Positions 52,194-58,997 of a stretch of DNA of 64,000 bases are shown one piece after another. Under the pieces are notes generated by a model, which worked only from the letters and a program-made list of their open reading frames with translations, was not told where the DNA came from and did not search any database. Source of the stretch: Pseudomonas fluorescens (GTDB taxonomy: Bacteria; Pseudomonadota; Gammaproteobacteria; Pseudomonadales; Pseudomonadaceae); assembly GCF_005938625.1 (NCBI RefSeq), contig NZ_VCNJ01000049.1, positions 62,001-126,000 on the forward strand, read 5' to 3'. Position 1 is the first letter of the stretch. Every line of letters starts with the position of its first letter. Both the position numbers and the translations under genes were made by a program.

Positions 52194-53144
52194 CTAGAAA
52201 AAGGCCAGGGTCAGGTTGACGCTGAAGCCGTTGCCTTCAGGGCGATTTTTGGTGTCGAACTCCGGCACCCAGCGCGCACTGATATTGGCTTGGGCGTCGG
52301 CAAATTTACCGGTCCAGCCCACAACCGGACCGGCGCCTACAGAGCGTCCGCGATAGCCATTGAAGGTGTCGGCGGTCTGGCCTTTATCGTCGGTCAGTTG
52401 CTGGATGTAGCCGGCGGCGACACCGGCGTTCCAGCCGTTGCCAAAACCGTGGGTCCAGAGGGCATCGAGGCGGAAGATGTTGCCGTTGCGGTAATCAGTG
52501 GCGTCGTTTTCGGTATAGCGCTCGAACGCGCTCATCAGGCTGAATTCGCCACCCTTGCCATCCAGATGCGTGAACGCCACCGTTGGCATGAAGGTGTAAT
52601 TGTTCTGTCCCGGGTTGGCCAGGCGATCCTTGTTATAGGCACCAGTGGGCACGTAGATCGGCAGCGAAAACGAGATGTGGTTCAGCTCATCGAAGTGGTA
52701 GCCGACGGCAATCGGCGTGATCAAGGCGTCGGCGAATTGCGTGCCGGAATCGCTGTCCCCCAGGGTGCGTCCGCGCGGGCCGGTGATGCTGGCTTTGATG
52801 TCGGTGTATTGCACCGGCACGCCGATCGCCGAAGCGTAATTCCACGGGCCTTTGCCGGTGTCCCAGACATGGGTGAAGTTGCCCATGGTGTAGGAGACTT
52901 TCATATCGATCCCGCCGCTGACTGCGCCGGAAATCGGAGCACCGTTACTGCCCTTGAGCGAACCGTCGTACCAGATGCTGGTCAGCGACATGACCCAGCC
53001 CGGTTCGGGCGGGACGATCCCGGCGTTGGAAAACACCTGCTGGCCGGTGATCGGTCGGCCGACGCCACCCTCAGCTGCGTAAAGCAGAGGACTACCGATC
53101 ATGCACAGCGCCAACAGCGGGCGCACAACGTTGGGCTTGATCAT
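52194..53144 (-). CDS. Outer-membrane beta-barrel of the SphA/phenol-degradation MetA type
   Basis: 316 residues from ATG 53144 (GGAG 6 nt upstream; an ATG two codons earlier directly abuts that GGAG). Signal peptide (RPLLALCMIGSPLLYAAE), then a barrel with GWVMSLTSIWYDGS, SISLPIYVPTGAYN-like FSLPIYVPTGAYNKDR and a terminal Phe. It matches the COG4313 'protein involved in meta-pathway of phenol degradation' family, probably a small-molecule uptake channel. It is followed by the MoxR operon, 23 bp away. Confidence 0.82.
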   Translation of the reverse strand: MIKPNVVRPLLALCMIGSPLLYAAEGGVGRPITGQQVFSNAGIVPPEPGWVMSLTSIWYDGSLKGSNGAPISGAVSGGIDMKVSYTMGNFTHVWDTGKGPWNYASAIGVPVQYTDIKASITGPRGRTLGDSDSGTQFADALITPIAVGYHFDELNHISFSLPIYVPTGAYNKDRLANPGQNNYTFMPTVAFTHLDGKGGEFSLMSAFERYTENDATDYRNGNIFRLDALWTHGFGNGWNAGVAAGYIQQLTDDKGQTADTFNGYRGRSVGAGPVVGWTGKFADAQANISARWVPEFDTKNRPEGNGFSVNLTLAFF

Positions 53145-53156
53145 CACCATCTCCGC

Positions 53157-53348
53157 TTATTGTTTTGAATTGATCGGGTTGAGCATCGGCGCCGCAGTGC
53201 CGATCCGGTTGCAGGGCGCCTCGACACCCGTGCGCTTGGCGATGCCGAGGGCTCCTTCAGGGCTGGCGCTGAAACTCTGGGCGCCAACGCCACAGCTGAC
53301 AAACATGATCATCAGGCAGTAACCGGCGACTTTGAGGGCAGCTTGCAT
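53157..53348 (-). CDS. Small secreted protein of unknown function
   Basis: 63 residues with a signal peptide (VAGYCLMIMFVSCGVGAQS) and a short mature part containing one cysteine (TGVEAPCNRIG). AAGGAAAACGCC precedes the ATG. It sits between two outer-membrane-type genes with gaps of 12 and 10 bp, which argues that it is a real operon member. No family recognised. Confidence 0.65.
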   Translation of the reverse strand: MQAALKVAGYCLMIMFVSCGVGAQSFSASPEGALGIAKRTGVEAPCNRIGTAAPMLNPINSKQ

Positions 53349-53358
53349 GGCGTTTTCC

Positions 53359-54150
53359 TTATTTGCCGAATGTCACGTTGATGCCGGTGTACACGACGAA
53401 CTGCGGCAGCCCGTCGCCCTTGCGATCAACCGTCCACTGCGGTTCGACGAAGGTGTTGAGAATGTTGCTGCCGGACTTCCAGGCCTTGCCGACACCGAGG
53501 CCGATCGGGATGTAGTGCGTGTCGTTTTTCAGGTCGAACGTCCAGGTGCCGGTGGAGCGCAGGTACCAGCCTTTTTCCAGGTTATGGATGATGAACGGCT
53601 GCATCGTGGCGCTCTCGACGTGCTGACGATCGTTGTCGCCGGCAAACGAGCTTTGATATTGCACAAGGGCGCCGAGCAAACCGCGCGGCGAGGCGTCGAT
53701 GGCTACGGCGGCAAGGCCACCTTGCCATTTGCCGGTACCGAGTTCGTCCTGTTCGGCGGTCGGTGCAGTGATCAGCGGGCCAATGCCCAACTGCACGCCG
53801 TCGGTTTTCAGAATGAAGATATCGAACAGGTTCAGATCGCCGATGCCGGTGCTGTAACCGTGGTGCGGATCGGGACGGGTGCTGATCGGCAGGGTGGCGC
53901 GGACCAGTTGTGGCACGCCGATGAAATCGTTCGGGGCGATCGGCAGGGTGCCGCGCAGCAACACGTCATTGCTGTGCGCATTGCTGTCGTAGAGTTTGGG
54001 GGTGTAGTAGTCCTGCAGATTCGCGCCCGGTGCGACGTTCAGCGGGTTGTTACTCTTGTTGGAGTCCTCGGCGTTATCCGCCTGCGCGCCACACGCAGCC
54101 GCCAGCGAACTAGCCAGAAAAAGAGTCTTCCCCACTCGATTGAACATCAT
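53359..54150 (-). CDS. Outer-membrane transporter-like barrel (COG4313-like)
   Basis: 263 residues. Signal peptide (TLFLASSLAAACGAQADN), then a beta-rich domain with LQDYYTPKLYD, DVLLRGTLPIAPNDF, GIGDLNLFDIF and a C-terminal GINVTFGK. It resembles the same broad channel family as the gene at 52194 but is shorter. First gene of the operon, preceded by an AT-rich promoter region. Confidence 0.75.
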   Translation of the reverse strand: MMFNRVGKTLFLASSLAAACGAQADNAEDSNKSNNPLNVAPGANLQDYYTPKLYDSNAHSNDVLLRGTLPIAPNDFIGVPQLVRATLPISTRPDPHHGYSTGIGDLNLFDIFILKTDGVQLGIGPLITAPTAEQDELGTGKWQGGLAAVAIDASPRGLLGALVQYQSSFAGDNDRQHVESATMQPFIIHNLEKGWYLRSTGTWTFDLKNDTHYIPIGLGVGKAWKSGSNILNTFVEPQWTVDRKGDGLPQFVVYTGINVTFGK

Positions 54151-54480
54151 CCCGGATTCCCTGGTGGCCTATGGACAACTCGGCACATCTCGGCCGTTAC
54201 GGCGTAATCCCTTTCTTATCAAGCCTGTAGGACACGTCTGAATGACGCTAGCATCTAATCGGGAGTTAGCCAGCCGAATGGATTAATTCTTTGGTTTTGT
54301 GTACGGGTTCACAGCTTATTGTGTACTAACTATTCCATTGCTTACGGTGTAGGCGCTGTCGGGTGAAATGGGGCTGCTGCTACATATGCGTATTTCAATT
54401 CGGGATGTTTAAACGTTGTTTGGAATTTGCGGAACGTTCCCACAAGGTTTTCAGGTTGTCCGTCGGACGTCGGGTCTCTA
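54151..54480. other. AT-rich divergent promoter region
   Basis: About 330 bp, more AT-rich than its surroundings, between the minus-strand outer-membrane operon and the leader of the small gene. No gene or clear operator seen. Confidence 0.55.
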
Positions 54481-54732
54481 GCCTGTGTTCGTCGCTGCCA
54501 AATCAGCGACCGGGACTGGAAACCCCGGGGGAAAACTGAACGCAACAGCACCGTTCATGACGTATGCTTGCGCACCTTTTTTGGTGCGTACTTTGTTATG
54601 GCGGCTGTGCGTGGGGGACCTTCGGGTCGTCCGGGTTTCTCTGTCCCCCGGGTTTCCAGCCTGCGTACAGCTGCCACCCATTCGACCGGAAGCCGAATGG
54701 ACCAGCTCCACCGCTTGGATAGAGAAAACACC
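54481..54732 (+). promoter_or_regulatory. Candidate structured leader of the DUF6124-like gene
   Basis: Elements in order: stem GTCGCTG/CAGCGAC (54491-54510), stem CGCACC-T6-GGTGCG (54571-54588), a GGACCTTCGGGTCGTCCGGG segment, and stem CCATTCG/CGAATGG (54678-54700). An imperfect long-range repeat pairs 54516-54532 with 54644-54659. The same elements precede the small gene at 23104. The frame of the gene is open back to an ATG at 54598, so part may be translated. Confidence 0.55.
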
Positions 54733-55101
54733 ATGAAAAAACCAACACCCAACCCCCCAGAAGCAGACGCCGACACCACATCCCCCTACGCCTCGGTCGA
54801 CAGCAAAAAACTCCACGAAGCGGCCGACCGCGCCCTCGACTACTACCTCAATCCCGCCGCCGGCATCATGTCCAGCGCCAACGAGCCGGAACCCATGTAC
54901 CTCGCCAATCCCAGGTACAACACCGAATCTCTTCTAGCCAACGCCAGCGAAACCCTCGGTTCGGCTAGCGAAATGCTGATCAACTTCGCCGCGTCGCTGG
55001 AAACCTCGCAGCGCAAGACTGCTCTGGGTATTGCACAAGTTGTCATGCTGGGTGAACTGGCGGTGAATCAAGCCTTGGATCACGTCGAACTCAAGAACTG
55101 A
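54733..55101 (+). CDS. DUF6124-like small Pseudomonas protein
   Basis: 122 residues, soluble, helical. Pattern: short Pro-rich start, KLHEAADRALDYYLNP, then LLANASETLGSASEMLINFA and a terminal helix ELAVNQALDHVEL. It belongs to the small proteins of unknown role common in pseudomonads (name by recollection). ATG 54733 has only a weak ribosome site (AGAGA), so the upstream in-frame ATG at 54598 remains possible. A short palindrome follows. Confidence 0.68.
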   Translation: MKKPTPNPPEADADTTSPYASVDSKKLHEAADRALDYYLNPAAGIMSSANEPEPMYLANPRYNTESLLANASETLGSASEMLINFAASLETSQRKTALGIAQVVMLGELAVNQALDHVELKN

Positions 55102-55112
55102 TCTCTGTTGAA

Positions 55113-55145
55113 TGATCGTTCCCGAGCGAAGCGTGGGAACGATCA
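55113..55145. repeat. Short palindrome of the GATCGTTCCC family, possible terminator
   Basis: TGATCGTTCCC-GAGCGAAGC-GTGGGAACGATCA: a compact member of the same repeat family, 12 bp after the DUF6124-like stop. Confidence 0.75.
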
Positions 55146-55193
55146 ACATCAAAAGAACGCAGCCTTCGGCAACTCCTACACCGGATATCCGGT

Positions 55194-55559
55194 TTAGCTG
55201 TTTTTCTTTGCTTGTTCGCGGATACGCTCTTCCTGTTCCCGCGCTTCGGGGGTGAATTCGGCGCCGAAGTCTTCGGCAGAAAATATCTGGCGGATTTCAA
55301 TATCAGAATCGCCCGGCATTGGATTAGGGCAGCGCTTGACCCATTCAATGGCTTCTTCTTTTGATTTCACTTCCCAGATCCAGTAACCCGCCACCAGTTC
55401 TTTGGTCTCGATGAACGGCCCGTCGATGACCGTGCGTTTGTCACCGGAGAAATGCACGCGAGCGCCTTTGCTGCTCGGATGGAGGCCATCGCAATCGATC
55501 AGGATGCCGGCCTTGACCAGTTCTTCGTTGAAATTGCCCATGGCGGTGATCAGCTCTTG
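55194..55559 (-). pseudogene. 5'-truncated second copy of the YCII-family gene
   Basis: The frame matches the product of 57561-57986 almost exactly from ELITAMGNFNEELVKAGILI to the C-terminus EERIREQAKKNS, with two visible replacements (HFSGDK for HFSGEK, PMPGDSD for PMSGDSD). The first 20 residues (MRFMILVKANAESEAG...) are missing and replaced by unrelated codons from the palindrome at 55562. The missing N-terminal strand is part of the YCII core, so the product is probably inactive. It marks one edge of a duplication around the PAAR cassette. Confidence 0.85.
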
Positions 55560-55561
55560 AA

Positions 55562-55673
55562 TGATCGTTCCCACGCTCTGCGTGGGAATGCAGCCCTTGA
55601 CGCTCTGCGTCAAATTTGCAAGCTGGAACGCAGAGCGTCCCTTGAGGCATCCCTTTGCCGCGCGTTGGAATGG
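55562..55673. repeat. Degenerate palindromic repeat at the duplication edge
   Basis: GATCGTTCCCACGCTCTGCG on the left; the right side keeps ACGCAGAGCGTCCCTTGAGGCAT but ends in a diverged GCGTTGGAATGGTC. It directly abuts the break point of the truncated YCII copy. Confidence 0.75.
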
Positions 55674-55803
55674 TCAACGAACAACCAAAAAAGACTCAAC
55701 CCGATCGCATTTTTTATCCAGTCCGGAGGCGCCATGGATACCCTGTTTTCCACAACAAGATCGGGTAACATCCGCATGTCGTGATATTCAATGGAGAGAA
55801 ACG

Positions 55804-56307
55804 ATGGCAGGAAAGCCAGTCGCAAGGCTCGGAGATCCAGGGAGTCACGGTGGAAATATCACCACTGGATCAAGTCCTATTTTTGTTAACTCAACTCCCG
55901 TAGCTTTGGTAGGAGATATCTATTCCTGCCCAGTTCACGGCAGTAATCCCATAACAACGGGCGCTCCCCATGTTTTTGGGTTGGGAAAAGACGTTGCTCA
56001 TGTTGGTTCCCAAACGGCATGCGGAGCGACGATTACTGCTGGATCACCTGACACCTTCGTCGGTGATTCTGGTAGTGCTCCCGCCAGCTTCTTCTCGCAG
56101 TTTCTGAAAGAAACGACTTTTGTCGAGTTTCAGTTGCTTAACGAAAGAGATGAACCTGTCCCCAACGAGGCGTATGAATTGACGCTTCCCGATGGAACTT
56201 TGATAACTGGCGTTCTCGACGAAAATGGCTTTGTGCATGTTGCAAATATTCCTAGGGGGAATTGCAGCATAAAGTTTCCGAAACTTGAAGATACGGAACA
56301 TCTTTAA
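55804..56307 (+). CDS. PAAR-domain type VI secretion tip protein
   Basis: 167 residues from ATG 55804 (GGAGAG upstream). PAAR domain at about 5-90 beginning PVARLGDPGSHGG, with candidate zinc ligands H15, C42, H45 and C73 and three repeats of the GSPxxFV/TPVALVGD type. The C-terminal 65 residues (VEFQLLNERDEPVPNEAYEL, DENGFVHVANIP) form a small beta-sandwich like those linking PAAR tips to effectors. It sits on VgrG spikes of a type VI system encoded elsewhere. Start of the putative toxin shares its last base; base composition is AT-richer than neighbours. Confidence 0.88.
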   Translation: MAGKPVARLGDPGSHGGNITTGSSPIFVNSTPVALVGDIYSCPVHGSNPITTGAPHVFGLGKDVAHVGSQTACGATITAGSPDTFVGDSGSAPASFFSQFLKETTFVEFQLLNERDEPVPNEAYELTLPDGTLITGVLDENGFVHVANIPRGNCSIKFPKLEDTEHL

Positions 56308-57005
56308 TGGTTCAGTCTACTAAAGTTACCAGCACAACCCAGGCAGCAAAAAATACGGGCACATCAGGGAAAACCACAAAAACCAATCAGGTGGTCGTGT
56401 CCGGTGCGTATATGGAAGTGCTGGTGGGTGGTCCCTACACTCGCGATAAAGAAGAGCATCCTTTCGGGCACGCGGCTTTACATGTAGTGGTCGGTAGCAA
56501 AGACATTACTTATGACTTTGGTCGCTATGGGAAAACCTGGGGCACGTTCGATAGCGAGGGGGAAGGCGTGCTGAACGTCTGGACGTCCTTCAAAGCGTAT
56601 ATCTCTGGTGAAAACAGTTTGGGGCGTACAACAACAGGTTTTGTTTATTTTCTGGAAAATGCAAAAGCTGAGGCTGTGATCGCTCATTTCGACGGTATCG
56701 TCGCCCAGCAAAAAGAGCAGCGAAAAAAGACTGCGTCATCAGCACGGTATGTGTTGCCATCCAACTATCATCCGACTACGAATAACTGCACAACCGTGAC
56801 CATTGCAGGAGCGAAGGTTTCGGGGAAGTCAATTGTGCAGAACCCTGCGAAATTTAATGAGATGCGAGGTCTCTCTTTCATCGAGAGACAGGCTGCGCGT
56901 ACACAAAGTAGTCCGAAGGACGGGATTTTCATGCCGGCGGATTTACAAGCCATGCTCGAAGCGAATACCGAGGCCCCCTATGATAAGAAAAATGTTTACA
57001 AATAG
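56307..57005 (+). CDS. Putative type VI effector with papain-like (H...NNC) motif
   Basis: 232 residues, start ATG overlapping the PAAR stop. A low-complexity Thr/Lys-rich start (1-30) is followed by a domain with H51-P-F-G-H55-AALHVVVG and, later, HPTTNN-C161-TTVTIAGAK. The order His then Asn-Asn-Cys resembles circularly permuted papain-like/NlpC-P60 or DUF4105-type peptidases and amidases. No signal peptide, as expected for cargo delivered by a PAAR tip. A peptidoglycan or protein-amide target is inferred only from the motif and from the membrane-bound candidate immunity protein. Confidence 0.65.
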   Translation: MVQSTKVTSTTQAAKNTGTSGKTTKTNQVVVSGAYMEVLVGGPYTRDKEEHPFGHAALHVVVGSKDITYDFGRYGKTWGTFDSEGEGVLNVWTSFKAYISGENSLGRTTTGFVYFLENAKAEAVIAHFDGIVAQQKEQRKKTASSARYVLPSNYHPTTNNCTTVTIAGAKVSGKSIVQNPAKFNEMRGLSFIERQAARTQSSPKDGIFMPADLQAMLEANTEAPYDKKNVYK

Positions 57006-57456
57006 GCGGATGGGCCTATGGCTGGTGGCAGTTTTATCCGTCAATGCGATTTTTTTGGCTTTTCTGATTTTTGGCGATATGGGGAAGGGGCACGATATGA
57101 AAATGATCAAAACGAAAGAACCATTACTGATTGAAGGTCCAAATGGCGACGAGAACTACTATGTCCTGCCTTTGGGTACCACGCTTTATCACGATAAAAG
57201 CTTTCCTGAAGGGCACGACCGTTATGTCGTGTATCTCAACCATAAAGGTGCAATTGCACACGAAGAAGTACCCATGAAGCCTGAGTATGGCGGCTCATTT
57301 ATCGATCCGCTCTGGCTGGCCAATGTTAATGAGGAAACCTTGAAAGAAATTTTCAAACGTTTTCCGCTTTCCAAAGCAGATGTCGCCGCAGCTATCAAGG
57401 CCAATGAAATAACCAAGGATGATCTGGCCGACATCATCCGATCGATGCCCGACTGA
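56980..57456 (+). CDS. Candidate membrane-anchored immunity protein
   Basis: 158 residues from ATG 56980, 26 bp inside the toxin gene's end, with GAGG 6 nt upstream. One N-terminal TM (about 11-32, GLWLVAVLSVNAIFLAFLIF) and a periplasmic domain (NYYVLPLGTTLYHDKSFPEG, EVPMKPEYGGSFIDPLWLA). Overlap with the effector gene and location in the periplasm fit a protector against a periplasm-acting toxin. No family recognised; it could instead be an adaptor. Confidence 0.62.
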   Translation: MIRKMFTNRRMGLWLVAVLSVNAIFLAFLIFGDMGKGHDMKMIKTKEPLLIEGPNGDENYYVLPLGTTLYHDKSFPEGHDRYVVYLNHKGAIAHEEVPMKPEYGGSFIDPLWLANVNEETLKEIFKRFPLSKADVAAAIKANEITKDDLADIIRSMPD

Positions 57457-57517
57457 CCGATTCTGTAAATGTCGAGTGAAACGAGGCAGTGATCTTTTGA
57501 CTTTGCTTTTCAAGATC

Positions 57518-57917
57518 AAAAGATCGCAGCCTTCGGCAGCTCCTACATGGGATTTCCGGTTCAGCTGTTTTTCTTGGCTTGTTCGCGGATACGCTCTTCC
57601 TGTTCCCGCGCTTCGGGGGTGAATTCGGCGCCGAAGTCTTCGGCAGAAAATATCTGGCGGATTTCAATATCAGAATCGCCTGACATTGGATTAGGGCAAC
57701 GCTTGACCCATTCGATGGCTTCTTCTTTTGATTTCACTTCCCAGATCCAGTAACCCGCTACCAGCTCTTTGGTCTCGATGAACGGCCCGTCGATGACCGT
57801 GCGTTTCTCACCGGAGAAATGCACGCGAGCGCCTTTGCTGCTCGGGTGCAGGCCATCGCAATCGATCAGGATGCCGGCCTTGACCAGTTCTTCGTTGAAG
57901 TTGCCCATGGCGGTGAT
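57518..57917. repeat. Direct repeat shared with 55150-55559
   Basis: About 400 bp including the end of the YCII gene and its downstream half hairpin are repeated, with roughly a dozen differences, at 55150-55559 in the same orientation. The PAAR cassette lies between the copies. Confidence 0.88.
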
Positions 57918-57986
57918 CAGTTCTTCGCTGGGCATGATGCCGGCTTCCGATTCGGCGTTGGCTTTTACAAGGATCATGAAGCGCAT
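57561..57986 (-). CDS. YCII-related domain protein, intact copy
   Basis: 141 residues. Starts MRFMILVKANAESEAGIMPS, with the YCII/DGPF pattern TVIDGPFIETKELVAGYWIW and a charged helical tail (EAREQEERIREQAKKNS). Proteins of this group are small dimeric alpha+beta barrels of uncertain enzymatic role, often near sigma factors. ATG 57986 has GGAG at 8 nt. It is the intact counterpart of the truncated copy at 55194. Confidence 0.9.
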   Translation of the reverse strand: MRFMILVKANAESEAGIMPSEELITAMGNFNEELVKAGILIDCDGLHPSSKGARVHFSGEKRTVIDGPFIETKELVAGYWIWEVKSKEEAIEWVKRCPNPMSGDSDIEIRQIFSAEDFGAEFTPEAREQEERIREQAKKNS

Positions 57987-58091
57987 GGTGGTTACTCCGT
58001 GGATTGTGGGGATTCGTTGTTTAGTCGAACGAGCCAGCGGTGAATCGACAAGGTCTCTGAATAAAAGACCAGTAACGCCTCAAATCCAATT

Positions 58092-58178
58092 GTAGGAGTG
58101 AGCCTGCTCGCGATGGCGGTGTGTCATGTACGCAGATGTTGACTGACACAACGCCATCGCGAGCAGGCTCACTCCTAC
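58092..58178. repeat. REPIN, GTAGGAGTGAGCCTGCTCGCGA type
   Basis: Complete inverted REP pair between the YCII gene and tpx. Confidence 0.95.
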
Positions 58179-58321
58179 AAGGGAACGGCGATGGTTTTGT
58201 ATACAATTTTTCAGGCAGGCACCCAACAATTTCCAAACAGGGCATAGGTCGTCGGACAATTTCGTGGTTAACTTCGGCCTCTTGCATGCTTTCCAATCAA
58301 AACATCAGAAGGACTCAAGTC

Positions 58322-58822
58322 ATGGCTCAAGTCACCCTTAAAGGCAATCCGGTTCAAGTCAACGGCCAGTTGCCACAAGCCGGTTCCAAGGCGCCAGCCT
58401 TTTCTCTGGTTGCCGGCAATCTGTCCGACGTCACCCTGAAAGACTTCGCCGGCAAGCGCAAAGTGCTCAACATCTTCCCAAGCGTCGACACCCCGACCTG
58501 CGCCACCTCGGTGCGCAAGTTCAACGCTCAGGCCAACGACATCAGCAACACCGTGGTGCTGTGCATCTCCGCTGACCTGCCGTTCGCCCAAGCACGCTTC
58601 TGCGGCGCCGAAGGCCTGGAAAACGTACAGAACTTGTCGACCCTGCGCGGCACCGAGTTCATCGAGAACTACGGCGTGGCCATCGCTGACGGCCCGCTGA
58701 AAGGCCTGACCGCTCGCGCCGTTGTGGTTCTGGACGAAAACGACAACGTCCTGCACAGCGAACTGGTCAAGGAAATCGCTGAAGAGCCTAACTACGAAGC
58801 GGCGCTGTCCGTTCTCAAGTAA
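58322..58822 (+). CDS. tpx: Thiol peroxidase (atypical 2-Cys peroxiredoxin)
   Basis: 166 residues. Reduces hydroperoxides using thioredoxin. The peroxidatic cysteine is C60 in PSVDTPTCATSVRKF and the resolving cysteine C94 in LPFAQARFCGAEG, spaced as in E. coli Tpx. The family start VTLKGNPVQVNG and end NYEAALSVLK are present. AAGGA precedes ATG 58322; a strong terminator follows, so the gene is monocistronic. Confidence 0.97.
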   Translation: MAQVTLKGNPVQVNGQLPQAGSKAPAFSLVAGNLSDVTLKDFAGKRKVLNIFPSVDTPTCATSVRKFNAQANDISNTVVLCISADLPFAQARFCGAEGLENVQNLSTLRGTEFIENYGVAIADGPLKGLTARAVVVLDENDNVLHSELVKEIAEEPNYEAALSVLK

Positions 58823-58839
58823 GCGCTTTTACAATTGTT

Positions 58840-58867
58840 AACGGCCTGGCCCTGTCCAGGCCGTTTT
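58840..58867 (+). terminator. Rho-independent terminator of tpx
   Basis: AACGGCCTGG-CCCTGT-CCAGGCCGTT perfect 10-bp stem followed by TTCATTT, 17 nt after the tpx stop. Confidence 0.93.
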
Positions 58868-58997
58868 CATTTGTGTATCAGTGTTTTGCCTCACACCTTG
58901 AAACGTAAGTTGAAGGTAAATTGCCGGTAAAGCTGCTTTGCTATTTCCCCACCAGTGCTTATCGTTCAGCCTCCCGTAAAAGAAGCCCACGCGCCCA

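Noticed and set aside
55194..55613. Left YCII copy as a functional 139-residue protein
   Set aside because: The first strand of the domain is replaced by codons from a palindromic repeat and no ribosome site precedes it.
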